From the NCBI GenBank assembly GCA_963800285.1, contig CAWDAL010000014.1, positions 62,001-126,000 on the forward strand: DNA of 64,000 nt, in the 5' to 3' direction. The position numbers and the translations under genes were made by a program. The notes beneath the pieces were generated by a model. It was not told where the DNA came from and ran no database searches. It was given only the letters and a program-made list of their open reading frames with translations. Positions 8,947 through 18,224 of the stretch are shown here, in pieces. This stretch comes from DASUPK01 sp963800285 (GTDB taxonomy: Bacteria > Actinomycetota > Thermoleophilia > Solirubrobacterales > 70-9). Each line of letters begins with the position of its first letter. Position 1 is the stretch's first letter.

Positions 8947-10347
8947 TCAGCCTCCCGCCGGCTGCGGTGTTCGGGTGGTAACGGACTCGGGCGCAGGGTT
9001 GCCGCTCTCGGCTCGGACAGCGGCCGGCGCCTCAGCGACCGCGAGTCGCCATACGGCACCGATCAGCCCGATGACGAGCGCGTAGAGCCCGGTGAACATC
9101 GGAAAGGACAACGAATCGAAGGTGAAGGAACATGCGGTTGCGGCCAACGCAGCACCGCCAAGCGCCGCGCACAGGAGCCGGAGCTCAGGGTCTCTGCTCC
9201 GACGTCTCGCGACCAGAGCGGAGACCGCCGGCACCAGGAAGAAAACGGTCAAAGCGACGACCCCGACCAGTCCCAGTTCGATTGCCGTCTTCAGGAACTG
9301 GTTGTCGGTGACGTTTAGGCCGGGGTCCGGAATGTACGTCCCGCCGCCGCGGCCGAACCAGGGAGCCTGCTCCAGAAACCGCTCGACCAACGGATAGTCG
9401 CTAGTCCGATAGGCCACCGACGAGTCGCCGGAGCCGGCCCCGAAGAAGGCTGCGAGGGTGCCGATCAGGCCAGGGGCCGTCATGAAGACGGCTGCCAGGG
9501 AGAACGGCAAAGCCAACATTGAGACCAGCCGCTGTGGCGCCGGCATCAGCACCACCAGCACCCCCAGCGCCACGGCGACCGAGACGACCGCCGAGCGGGA
9601 TACCGACGCCGGGATCGCGAGCGCGATCAGCCCCACCGGCGCCCATCGGCGCCGGGCACTCCGCCTCGTGTCGTAGATCGCGAGGTAGACCGCGAGTGGC
9701 AGCAGCATCCCGGCCACGACTCCGAGTTCGATCGGGTTGACCGCGGTCCCGGTGGCCCGGATCAGGCTCCCCCGGGTCGCGAATCCGATGCTATCGACGT
9801 TGAGCGAGAACCCTGGCAGATCACGCAGGTACAGCGAGAGGTCCAGGCTGAGCCAGAACTGAAGCGCAGCCACCACCCCGCAGAATGCGCCACCCCAACA
9901 GAGCACCCTCAAGATCCTGCGCACGTCGCTCAGCGAGCCGAGGAAGTCGGCGGCGATGAGCGCCACCCCGGTGATCACCGCCAGCTGCATCAATTGACGG
10001 TCGGCGGACGCCAGCTCGGGCACGGTCAGCGCGTTCCGATCCATCAGCACGTAGGAGGCGAGGACGGACAGCCAGAGCAGGCAAAGCGCGGCACGTATCG
10101 GATGTCGTTGCCGGAGCGGGTTGTGGAGACCGAGCAGCGTCACGGTCAGAAGGGCAGCAAACGCGAACATCCCGATCAGGGCGGCAAGGTAGCCGCCGGC
10201 GCCGATCGGCTTGATCACCGTGTCCGAAGGAACCAGGAACAGAGTCACCGCAAAGACCTGCAGGAGAAGCACCGCGCGCGAGCGCGACGACATCGACCGG
10301 ACCAGGTCGAGGACCCCGGCGGGTTGGGAGATGGCTACGCTGGCCAT
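8947..10347 (-). CDS. O-antigen ligase/polymerase-like membrane protein (Wzy-type)
   Basis: A polytopic membrane protein with about 11-12 hydrophobic segments and a large loop around residues 290-350 (ending WFGRGGGTYIPD...TDNQFL), as in the Wzy_C/O-antigen ligase superfamily. It would polymerise lipid-linked repeat units or ligate the chain on the outer face of the membrane. I choose ATG 10347 (MASVAISQ) because it follows GAGGGAGGG and begins one base after the upstream glycosyltransferase's stop; 16 more codons are open upstream. Operon order is GT2, this gene, Wzz-like. Confidence 0.82.
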   Translation of the reverse strand: MASVAISQPAGVLDLVRSMSSRSRAVLLLQVFAVTLFLVPSDTVIKPIGAGGYLAALIGMFAFAALLTVTLLGLHNPLRQRHPIRAALCLLWLSVLASYVLMDRNALTVPELASADRQLMQLAVITGVALIAADFLGSLSDVRRILRVLCWGGAFCGVVAALQFWLSLDLSLYLRDLPGFSLNVDSIGFATRGSLIRATGTAVNPIELGVVAGMLLPLAVYLAIYDTRRSARRRWAPVGLIALAIPASVSRSAVVSVAVALGVLVVLMPAPQRLVSMLALPFSLAAVFMTAPGLIGTLAAFFGAGSGDSSVAYRTSDYPLVERFLEQAPWFGRGGGTYIPDPGLNVTDNQFLKTAIELGLVGVVALTVFFLVPAVSALVARRRSRDPELRLLCAALGGAALAATACSFTFDSLSFPMFTGLYALVIGLIGAVWRLAVAEAPAAVRAESGNPAPESVTTRTPQPAGG

Positions 10348-10348
10348 A

Positions 10349-11224
10349 TCAGCCCTCCCTCGAGCTGTCGTCCCGCTCCCACCGCGGACCGGCAAGGGGG
10401 GCGCCAGTCAGGTTAGGAACTGCCAATGCGAGCCGCGCCCCCGCTGCGAAGGCGGCGTAGGTTGCCGCGTCGAGTGCCGCAGCCGGACCAACCAGGGCGA
10501 CGCGCCCCAGGTCTCGAAGAGTGGGCACCACGGTCTCAGGTGCGCTGTCTAATTGGTCGGGCGCGAACGCCATCTCCCTCTTACCCCGATAAGTACGACG
10601 GAGGACGCGCAGAAGATCGCGACTGCGGCGCGGCACCGGGACCACGACCGGCGCGCTATCGACGATCTCCACCTCGCCGTCGTCGAACAGCCGGTCGACC
10701 CAGAGGTCGTCGGCTACCACGTCCGGGAAGGGGCCGAAGCGGCTCCGGCCGGTTGCAGAGAGCCCATACACGCCTGCACCCCAGAGCGAACCCAAGACGG
10801 CCGGAACCTGCGACCGAGCGCGATAGTAGCTGCGCACCGGCGCAGACGCGCCGGTCGCCTCGTATCGGATCGGCGGGCGAGCGGCGAGCGCCCCGGACCG
10901 GAGACGTTCCAGCATGACGCGGGCTGCGGACCCAGGTAACACTACGTCGGCGTCTAGGTACAACCGTGGGAATTCCCTCGCCGCCGCGTCCCCCCACCGC
11001 AGCGCGGCGGGCTTGGAGGCAGACCGCAACTTCGCCACGCTGACTGGGTGACGTGATGACCGGGCCAGCGCCGCGGTCTCGTCCGAGCAGCCGTTACAGA
11101 CGACGACGACGTCCAGCTCACCCTCCAGGAAGCCGGTGAACAGCGCGTCAAGACAGCGCCCGATGACGGCAGCCTCATCGTGCGCCGGGATCACTACCGA
11201 GCCCAGCGGCTCCACCGCAATCAC
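10349..11224 (-). CDS. Glycosyltransferase family 2
   Basis: A 291-residue GT-A fold enzyme. SVVIPAHDEAAVIGRCL opens the nucleotide-binding domain, VVVVCNGCSDETAALA is the second strand-loop, and LYLDADVVLP holds the DxD metal-binding motif. The C-terminal region has hydrophobic segments (LVGPAAALDAATYAAFAAGARLAL) that could associate with the membrane. It would transfer a sugar from a nucleotide donor to the growing lipid-linked unit; donor and acceptor are not predictable. Start is GTG 11224. It is followed directly by the polymerase/ligase gene. Confidence 0.83.
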   Translation of the reverse strand: MIAVEPLGSVVIPAHDEAAVIGRCLDALFTGFLEGELDVVVVCNGCSDETAALARSSRHPVSVAKLRSASKPAALRWGDAAAREFPRLYLDADVVLPGSAARVMLERLRSGALAARPPIRYEATGASAPVRSYYRARSQVPAVLGSLWGAGVYGLSATGRSRFGPFPDVVADDLWVDRLFDDGEVEIVDSAPVVVPVPRRSRDLLRVLRRTYRGKREMAFAPDQLDSAPETVVPTLRDLGRVALVGPAAALDAATYAAFAAGARLALAVPNLTGAPLAGPRWERDDSSREG

Positions 11225-11488
11225 TGCCCGCCGTCCGGTGCTCGCCGAGCCAACCCGCCCGGCGCAGAGTTGCGGCCGGCGTGATCACGGAAAGGCCATA
11301 GGTCGTGGGCCCCGAGTAAGAAAACGCGGAGCTGACGGCCGAGGTGCGGCGGGGTGACGGCGATATTCATTCGATCTGACCTCGCCAGATGAACGAATCG
11401 ACGGCCGGGAATCTTCTGTCGCTTCACGCAGGCAAGCTGCCCCCAGTCTCCCGTGATCAGTACCGGCCCGGAGCTCGCCACGCCGCCG

Positions 11489-12598
11489 TCAGAGGACCGA
11501 GCCGAACTTCTCGACCCGGGGCGTCACCTCGTGCATCAGCTCGAGCCAGCGGATGTTGTAGTGGCGCGGGTCGGTGAGCATGGTGCGGTCCGTCCCGTCG
11601 ATCGAGTCCAGCAGGTCGGTGATCGCCATCACCACCGACCGCGTCGGGATGAACCCCAGGGTTGAGGAGAGCTTGGCGTTCGAGCACTCGTAATCGCGAG
11701 TCAGAGGCGGGGCCGCCACCTCCTCCAGGCGCACGGTGCGCCCCAGAAGCTGCACGGAGCCGGCCACGAGCATCGCCAGCTCGCGGATCTGATAGTTCGA
11801 GTGCAGGACGTTGAAGACCTCGCCGCGCACCAGCTCGTCCGGCGCCTCGAGGGCGGCGATCATCGCGTCGGAGACATCGCGCACGTCCACGAGCGGCCGC
11901 CACATCCAACCGCCCCCGTGGAGCAGAAGCCGCTCCTCGAGTAGAGCGTCCTTGACGAATGTGTTCACGACGAGGTCGTAGCGCATGCGATGACTGTGGC
12001 CGTAGACCGTCCCGTTTCGGAGAATCACCGGGCACAGGCCCCTATCGATGAGGTCGATCAGCGCCTCCTCGCCGTAGCGCTTGGAGGTTGCGTACGGGCC
12101 GCTCGGCGCGATGGCGGCGCTCTCGTCGTGCATCCCCGGGGGCAGCCCGTCGTACAGAGAGCAGGAGGAGGCGAACACGATCCGGTCGATGCCGCGCTCC
12201 ACACAGGCGTTCCCGAGCGTCTCCGTGGCGACGGCGTTCATCTGCCAGTTCGCCTCCGGGTCGTACTCGGCGGTGGGGTCGTTCGAGAGCCCGGCCAAGT
12301 GGATCACCCCATCCACGCCGTCGAGCGCCGACGACGGGATCTCCCGCACATCGGCCACCTCGAGCTCGATGCGCCCGCTGTAGTCCTCTAGCGGACCTTC
12401 GCCCCAATAGAGGCGGTCGAGCACGCGCACGTTGTAGCCGCGCTCCAGCAGGCGACCGAGTAGGACGCTGCCGATGTAACCCGCCCCTCCCGTGACCAAC
12501 ACGGTGCGCCCCCTCTCCGGGGGCGCGGGCGAGAGACCGTTCGTGCGGGTCTGACGGAAGCTTCGGTGAGAGGCACCATTGCCGTTCGCGCTGATCAT
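11489..12598 (-). CDS. NAD-dependent epimerase/dehydratase (extended SDR)
   Basis: A 369-residue nucleotide-sugar modifying enzyme. The Rossmann motif is VTGGAGYIGS (about residues 34-43), the catalytic Ser lies in FASSCSLYDG, and the YATSK pair supplies Tyr and Lys. HLAGLSNDP and RNGTVYG are further family blocks. It resembles UDP-/dTDP-sugar epimerases and dehydratases, but the exact reaction cannot be read. The first 30 residues are a low-complexity leader, so the true start may be later. It is closely related in motifs to the broken epimerase at 16584-17632. The 264 bases downstream to the GT2 gene hold nothing clear. Confidence 0.82.
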   Translation of the reverse strand: MISANGNGASHRSFRQTRTNGLSPAPPERGRTVLVTGGAGYIGSVLLGRLLERGYNVRVLDRLYWGEGPLEDYSGRIELEVADVREIPSSALDGVDGVIHLAGLSNDPTAEYDPEANWQMNAVATETLGNACVERGIDRIVFASSCSLYDGLPPGMHDESAAIAPSGPYATSKRYGEEALIDLIDRGLCPVILRNGTVYGHSHRMRYDLVVNTFVKDALLEERLLLHGGGWMWRPLVDVRDVSDAMIAALEAPDELVRGEVFNVLHSNYQIRELAMLVAGSVQLLGRTVRLEEVAAPPLTRDYECSNAKLSSTLGFIPTRSVVMAITDLLDSIDGTDRTMLTDPRHYNIRWLELMHEVTPRVEKFGSVL

Positions 12599-12741
12599 GC
12601 GTTCGAGTACTCCTTGCCAGTCGGGGTCGGGCGTGCTGCTGCGTTCACTAGATCAACGGCGGGAACGAGGGGTTTCTCGCGCAAGACCAGCGCCGCGCGG
12701 CGAGTTGTTAGAGCGATCGGAACCGACAATCAGGAGGGCAG

Positions 12742-13311
12742 ATGGAGCGACTGGAGACGAGACTCGAAGGACCCGTGCTGGTCAAGCCCGTGGTCCACGG
12801 AGACGAACGGGGTTTCTTCCACGAGAGCTACCGGCGAAACGTGTACGCCGAGCTCGGCGTTCCCGAGGAGTTCGTCCAGGACAACCACTCCCGCTCGAGC
12901 AAGGGGATCGTGCGCGGCATGCACTTCCAGGTCGGAAAGGGGATGGCGAAGCTCGTTCGCTGCGCCAGGGGCGAGGTGGTAGACGTGGTTGTCGACCTGA
13001 GGAAGGGCTCACCGACCTTCGGGGAGTGGGAGGCCTTCCGGCTCAACGACGAGAACCTGCACCACCTCTATTGCCCGATCGGCTTCGCCCACGGCTTCTG
13101 CGTCACCAGCGACGTCGCCGACGTAGTCTACAAGTGCGACGGCTACTACGACGAGTCGATTGAGCGCGGGATCGCCTACAACGATCCCGACGTCGCGATC
13201 GCCTGGCCGAAGGACGTCGAGCTCGCGGCCTCGCAACGCGATGCGAACGCGCCCCTGCTGCGCGACATCGAGACGGAGCTGCCGTTTCTGTACGAGCGCG
13301 GGTCGCGGTAG
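12742..13311 (+). CDS. rfbC: dTDP-4-dehydrorhamnose 3,5-epimerase
   Basis: A 189-residue cupin. DERGFFHESYRR is the N-terminal family signature, and GIVRGMHFQVGKGMAKLVRC carries the catalytic His. VVVDLRKGSPTFGEW and GFAHGFCVTSDVADVVYKCDGYYD are the other conserved blocks. It would convert dTDP-4-keto-6-deoxyglucose to the L-lyxo form in dTDP-L-rhamnose synthesis, or act on a related nucleotide sugar. A strong AGGAGGG ribosome-binding site precedes ATG 12742. It converges with the reductase gene, with four bases between stops. No rmlA or rmlB is seen next to it. Confidence 0.9.
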   Translation: MERLETRLEGPVLVKPVVHGDERGFFHESYRRNVYAELGVPEEFVQDNHSRSSKGIVRGMHFQVGKGMAKLVRCARGEVVDVVVDLRKGSPTFGEWEAFRLNDENLHHLYCPIGFAHGFCVTSDVADVVYKCDGYYDESIERGIAYNDPDVAIAWPKDVELAASQRDANAPLLRDIETELPFLYERGSR

Positions 13312-13315
13312 CGAG

Positions 13316-14209
13316 CTAGCGAACGCTTGGTTCAGCGGCGAGGCCGGCGCTTGCCATGTAGTCCTCGAGAGCCGCGTCCCAGGAACGCAGGCTCGAAAGC
13401 CCGGCCTTGCCGGCTCGCTCCGAAGACAGCACCCCATTCGAGGGCCGGTCGGCGCCGCCCGGTGCCCGGACCGTCCGAACCGGTTCCACTGGAACGTCCA
13501 TGCCGGCCGTCTTCATGATCGCGAGAGTGAACTCGTGCCACGAGCATGACCCGGAGTTGGTCACGTGAAGGAGCCCGGAGAGGTCCCGCTCCACCGCGGC
13601 GATGATCGCCTCGGCCAGATCGGCCGTGTAAGTGGGCGTCAGCCGCTGGTCCGCGACCATCTTCAGCGCACCCTGCTCTCGCGCGCGGTGGATCATGCGC
13701 TGCACGAAGTTGCCGCCCTTCGACGCGCTTCCGTGGTGGCCATAGAGACCTGAGCCGCGAACGACGAGCGCGCGGGGGCAGTAGGCGAGCGCGGCATGCT
13801 CTCCAGCCAGCTTGGAAATGGCGTAGATGCTGCGTGGGCTCGGTCGGTCCGCCTCGGAATAAGGCGCGTCGCGGTCACCCGGAAAGACGTAGTTGGTGCT
13901 CAGGTGCACGAGCCCCGCTCCGGTGTCTGCGCAGCGCTGGGCCAGGCGCTTGACCGCTCGTGCGTTCACCTCGAACGAGCGGTCTTCCTCGCGCTCGCAG
14001 AGCTCGACGTTGTGAAACGCGGCACAGTTGAAGACGACTGCAGGCTGGACCAGTTCGAATGCCTCGTCCAGCGCCCCTTGGTCGGTGATGTCGAGTTCGC
14101 CGCGGCTGGGCGCGGCCACCAGGCAGCGGTCGCGGAGCTGCTCCTCGAGATCCGAGCCAAGTTGACCTCCGCCGCCGGTGATCAGGACGCCGTGAGCGTC
14201 GATCTTCAT
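13316..14209 (-). CDS. rfbD: dTDP-4-dehydrorhamnose reductase
   Basis: A 297-residue SDR-type reductase with the motif ITGGGGQLGSDL at the N-terminus, NCAAFHNVELCE, HLSTNYVFPGD and YAISKLAGE, which carries the catalytic Tyr and Lys. It performs the last step of dTDP-L-rhamnose formation. Its ATG overlaps the stop of the upstream glycosyltransferase (ATGA), so the two are translationally coupled. The length is normal for RmlD/RfbD. Confidence 0.9.
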   Translation of the reverse strand: MKIDAHGVLITGGGGQLGSDLEEQLRDRCLVAAPSRGELDITDQGALDEAFELVQPAVVFNCAAFHNVELCEREEDRSFEVNARAVKRLAQRCADTGAGLVHLSTNYVFPGDRDAPYSEADRPSPRSIYAISKLAGEHAALAYCPRALVVRGSGLYGHHGSASKGGNFVQRMIHRAREQGALKMVADQRLTPTYTADLAEAIIAAVERDLSGLLHVTNSGSCSWHEFTLAIMKTAGMDVPVEPVRTVRAPGGADRPSNGVLSSERAGKAGLSSLRSWDAALEDYMASAGLAAEPSVR

Positions 14210-15246
14210 CTGGTCAGATCCGGTGCGGGCAGCTCACGCCGGCCGGCGTACCGCTGCTCTGTGCGGGCGATGCGAACCGAGTAGCGGCTCGGCGGGCCGA
14301 AGGGCACCGGGGCACGGCCCAGCAGCGTGGCGACCTTCCGGCGGTTAGCCGCCTTCAGCCGCCGTCCACGCTCACCGGAACCGCCGTAGACCGATCGCAG
14401 GGAAGCTCCCAGCAGCACGGCGCCGAAGTACAGGAGACGATGAGCGGGAGAGAAGTGCTTCCGCGCGTACAGCATGCGCGAGGAGGCGTTGAGGCTCTCG
14501 ATGCTCGGCTTGATCCCCGCCTTTCCCTCGTGGTGGATGATCGTCATCGACGGCAGGTGCCGTATCTCCCACCCGGCTGCCTTGATCCGCCGGCAGAAGT
14601 CGGTTTCGTCGGAGTACATGAAATAGCGCTCGTCAAGGAAGCCCGCGCTCTCGATCGCCTCGCGACGCGCGAGCATGAACGAGCCGCTCGTCCAGTCGCA
14701 GTCGACCTCGCGGTCATAGATGGATCGATCGAGCTCGCGCTCCCCGAGCCAACGTGGACGGCGCGGCAGCCGCTCCATGGCGAACGAGTCACCGAGCGCG
14801 CGCAGCGCATTCGGAAAGCGGCGGATCGTCTTGTCCATGCGCCCGTCCGGAGTGACCTGGCGCACGCCGATCAGCCCGACTGTCGGGCGGGCGTCCATCG
14901 CGCGAACCAGGTCCTCGAAGGTGCCATCCACGATCTCGGTGTCCGGGTTCAGGAACAGGACGTAACGGGCGTCGCAGGTCATGAGCCCGCGGTTGTTCGC
15001 GTGCGAGAAGCCGTGATTGCGAGACGGCACTACGCGGGCGTCGGGAAACTCGGTCTCGACCACGTCCGGCGTCCCGTCGCGCGACTCGTTGTCCACCACG
15101 ACGACGTCCGCGCTAACGTCCCCCATGTGGGCGAACACCGTGCTCAGGCAGGGCCTGAGCCAGTGGGCCTCGCTGGTCGAGACGGTGATGATTGCGATGT
15201 CGTCCACGCCAGATGACAAACGGCGCAGGCGCCGCAGCTCTTTCAT
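14206..15246 (-). CDS. Glycosyltransferase family 2 (rhamnosyltransferase-like)
   Basis: A 346-residue GT2 enzyme. IITVSTSEAHWLRPCL starts the fold, VVVDNESRDGTPDVV follows, and FLNPDTEIVD provides the DxD-type metal site as NPD. DCDWTSGSFMLARREAIESAGFLDERYFMYSDETDFCRRIKAAG is the acceptor-side signature typical of WbbL-like rhamnosyltransferases, which fits the coupled reductase gene. It has a basic C-terminal tail. It would act at the cytoplasmic face of the membrane. A rhamnose donor is inferred from context. Confidence 0.85.
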   Translation of the reverse strand: MKELRRLRRLSSGVDDIAIITVSTSEAHWLRPCLSTVFAHMGDVSADVVVVDNESRDGTPDVVETEFPDARVVPSRNHGFSHANNRGLMTCDARYVLFLNPDTEIVDGTFEDLVRAMDARPTVGLIGVRQVTPDGRMDKTIRRFPNALRALGDSFAMERLPRRPRWLGERELDRSIYDREVDCDWTSGSFMLARREAIESAGFLDERYFMYSDETDFCRRIKAAGWEIRHLPSMTIIHHEGKAGIKPSIESLNASSRMLYARKHFSPAHRLLYFGAVLLGASLRSVYGGSGERGRRLKAANRRKVATLLGRAPVPFGPPSRYSVRIARTEQRYAGRRELPAPDLTR

Positions 15247-15611
15247 CCGGCCACCGGGCCTTGTTCCTAGCCGAGTCGGACCTACAGAACTGGAGCGTCC
15301 GGAAGATCTGGAGAAGGGCTCGACACCCTCCCGGAAGCTCGATCTCCGACGTCCTCCGTCTTAGACCGGGCGAACTGGTCCGGCCATCGTGGGCCGACCC
15401 GTCGCAGCGGACGTTCTGGAGGAGCGCCGCTCCCAAGCGATCAACGCCGACGCTCCCGCAAAGGTGCGAGAGAAGGTTGTCGAGCGGGAGTGAGCGCGCA
15501 ACAGCAAGATCGGTCACTCTCGTACCTAACGGCTGGAGTGGGCAGAGTTTGCGGAGCGCGCTCGCCATCCGCGGGCGCGAGAATGGATTCTTCCCAACCG
15601 TTACTAGATAG
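15247..15611. other. Divergent intergenic region, 365 bp
   Basis: It lies between the minus-strand rhamnosyltransferase operon and the plus-strand WecG-type gene, so it should hold promoters for both. I see no gene, repeat or clear operator in it. Confidence 0.4.
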
Positions 15612-16468
15612 ATGCGGCCAGACCTTGTCACGACTCTCGAGTCGACGGCCAAGGCCGACGATCGAGGCGGTCAGCCACCGACCACACGCCCGATTCCCTC
15701 GGCGCCTGAGACCGCCTGGATCATGGGCCTGCCCTTTGACCAGCTCGACCAGCAGACGCTGATCAGGATCGTTCTGGAGGGCCTCCGTGCACGGAACGGC
15801 GGGTGGATCAACACGGCGAATCTCGACATCCTGCGCCAGTTCACAGAGAATTCTGAGAGCCGCAAGCTAGTCCTTGCGGCCAGCCATAGGGTTGCCGATG
15901 GGCTGCCCGTAGTTTGGGCCTCACGTGTGGCCGGCACGCCTGTGCCGGAAAGGGTTCCTGGCAGTGACCTTGTCCTGAGCCTGCCGGAGGCGGCCGCCCA
16001 GGCCGGGGTCTCGTGTTTCTCCTCGGTGGGAACCCCGGCGTGGCCGCGGCCGCCGCGGGGCGGCTCCGGGCTCGGTATCCGGGTCTTCAAAGCGTGGAAT
16101 CCTACTGCCCCCCATTTGGATACGAGGACGATCCGCAGGAGCTGGACAGGATCAAGGAGGCGCTTCGGCGCGCACGGCCGGCGCTGGTCCTGGTTGGTCT
16201 TGGCTTTCCGAAGCAGGAAAAGCTGATCAGCTGGCTCCGCTACGAGCTGCCCCAAACCTGGTTCGTGGGCGTGGGGATATCGCTCAGCTTCCTCGCCGGG
16301 GAGCAACCGCGCGCACCAGCTGTCTTGCAACGCCTGGGTCTCGAGTGGATGCACCGCCTTTGGCACGAGCCCAGTCGACTGTTCAGGCGGTATGTCGTTC
16401 AGGGTCTCCCGTTCGGCCTCAGGCTTTTTGCCTGGGCGCTGGCTCATCGGGTGGGCGGGAAACGCTGA
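15612..16468 (+). pseudogene. WecG/TagA/CpsF-family glycosyltransferase, one frameshift
   Basis: Two frames together give the whole family. The first part reads GGWINTANLDILRQF and VADGLPVVWASR...PERVPGSDL, up to AQAGVS. After a shift near 16011-16013 it continues as VFLLGGNPGVAAAAAGRLRARYPGL, VGLGFPKQEKLISW and WMHRLWHEPSRLFRRY. One missing G in TCG-GTG (now TCGTG) explains the break. The enzyme would add a ManNAc-like sugar, usually second, to the lipid-linked primer. Length after repair, about 285 residues, is slightly above normal because of a leader. It is either a sequencing error in a short G run or a recent loss of function. Confidence 0.78.
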
Positions 16469-16583
16469 ATGCGCAAGTGGCGCAGGAGCTGCGCCGTTGT
16501 TTCCACGAGCCGTCGGGTCGCCCGTAGGCCACTCTGTGGGCCTCCCGGCAGCAATTGATCGCTGAAATCAACAGGAGGTTCCC

Positions 16584-17632
16584 TTGCGCGTACTCGTAAC
16601 CGGTCACAACGGCTACATCGGCTCAATTCTGGTCTCGGCGCTGGAGGAGGCGGGGGACGAGGTTTTCGGTGTCGACTCCGACCTGTTTGCCGCCTGCACC
16701 TTCGGCCCCCACCTCCCGGAGACCGACGGTAGGCAGATGGACGTCCGGGACATCGAGAGAGAGGACCTGGTCGGCTTCGACGCGGTGATCCACCTCGCCG
16801 CGGTCTGCAACGACCCTCTCGGCGACCTCAATCCGGAGGCGACGTACGAGATCAACCATCTGGCCTCGGTGCGGGTTGCCGAAAGGCCAAGGAGGCCGGG
16901 GTAACGCGCTTTCTGTTCTCCTCTTCGTGCTCCCTCTACGGCAAGGCCGGCGAGGAGATGCTCGACGAGAGCGCAATTCAAGCCGGTGACTCCTTACGGC
17001 GAGTTAAAGGTGAGAGGAGCGAGGCGATTTTGTCGAAGCTCGCGGACGAGAGTTTTTCACCCCCGTGTTCCTGCGCAACGCCACGGCCTACGGCGCCTCG
17101 CCTCAAGCCTGCGAGCCGATCTGATGGTCAATAGTCTCGTCGGCTACCCGCATTTCTCGACCGGAGAGGTGCTGATCAAGAGCGACGGGACGCCGTGGCG
17201 GCCGCTGGTGCACATTCGAGAGATCTGCAGCGCATTTCTCGCGGCGCTCGACGCCCCTCGAGAGGTCATCCACAACAAGGCCTTCAATATCGGGGCAATC
17301 GTCCGAGAACTACCAGGTGCGCGACGTGGCAGAGATCGTCGAGGAGATCGTTCCCGGTGCGCACGCCTCCTTCGCTGACGGGGGCGGGCCGGATAAGCGC
17401 TCCTACCGGGTGGACTGCTCGAAGATCGCCCGAGTACTTCCCGAGTTCGAGCCACACTGGACGGTGAGTCGCGGGGTCGAGCAGCTCCACGGCGCCTACC
17501 TGCGCCACGGTTTGACCTTCGACCAGTTCACTGGCAGCCGTTACCTGCGAATCGGTCGGGTCCGCGAGCTACGAGGAGGCCGGTCGGATCGATGATGAGC
17601 TCCGATGGCGGCTCCCGGTCGGGGCGGCTTGA
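16584..17632 (+). pseudogene. NAD-dependent sugar epimerase/dehydratase, several frameshifts
   Basis: Start TTG 16584 lies after AGGAGG (16573-16578). The first frame gives VLVTGHNGYIGS and HLAAVCNDPLGDLNPEATYEINH. Shifts near 16885, 16972, 17010-17090 and 17300 are needed to read FLFSSSCSLYG, VTPYGELKV, RNATAYG, LRADLMVNSLVGY, WRPLVHIREICSAFLAAL and QVRDVAEIVEEIVPG. The tail reads to a stop at about 17632 after another shift near 17570. Family motifs are otherwise well preserved and I see no in-frame nonsense substitution, so indels dominate. The likely role was nucleotide-sugar epimerisation for the polysaccharide. Confidence 0.72.
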
Positions 17633-17671
17633 TCGTGTTCTGCGCGCACAATGGCTCCAAGCGGCGGCCCG

Positions 17672-18224
17672 ATGATCTTCACTCCCACCCGACTCGACGG
17701 CGCCTTCCTGATCGACGTAGAACGTCAAGGCGACGAGCGCGGCTTCCTCGCGCGCACCTTCTGCGACCGGGAGTTCGCCGATCAGGGGCTGCCTTGTGCG
17801 TCGTGCAGAGCAGCACCATCTATAGCCCACGGCGTCTAGCACCCTTGGCGGCCTGCACTTCCAGGAGGCGCCTCATCGCGAGATTAAGCTTGTGCGCTGC
17901 ACGCATGGGTCGATCTTCCTTGTGATGGTGGATTTGCGACCGGGATCGCCGACCTGCGACGAGTGGCTCGGCGTCGAGTTGAGCGCGCATAGCGAGCGTC
18001 TCGCCTACGTGCCCGAGGGATTCGCGCAGGGCTACCAGACCCTCGAGGACGACACCGAGGTCCTGTACCAGATGTCGCACCACTACGTGCCAGACGCCGC
18101 CCGCGGTGTTCGCTGGGACGATCCTGCGCTGGCTATCGAGTGGCCCCCCACCGCGGAGCGCATCATCTCCGAGCGAGATTGCGCTTGGCCCGATCACCCG
18201 CGGAACGGCCGGCTTGCGACTTGA
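17672..18224 (+). pseudogene. Second dTDP-sugar 3,5-epimerase (RfbC-like), frameshifted
   Basis: The N-terminus reads MIFTPTRLDGAFLIDVERQ and DERGFLARTFCDREFADQGL in one frame, then VQSSTIYSPRR in a second. From about 17845, GLHFQEAPHREIKLVRC, VDLRPGSPTCDEW and FAQGYQTLEDDTEVLYQMSHHY appear in a third. Both shifts fit loss of one base (near 17795 and 17840). It differs from the intact rfbC at 12742, so it is a diverged paralogue, not a recent copy. Its stop overlaps the TTG start of the next glycosyltransferase, suggesting a former or real operon. Confidence 0.72.
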
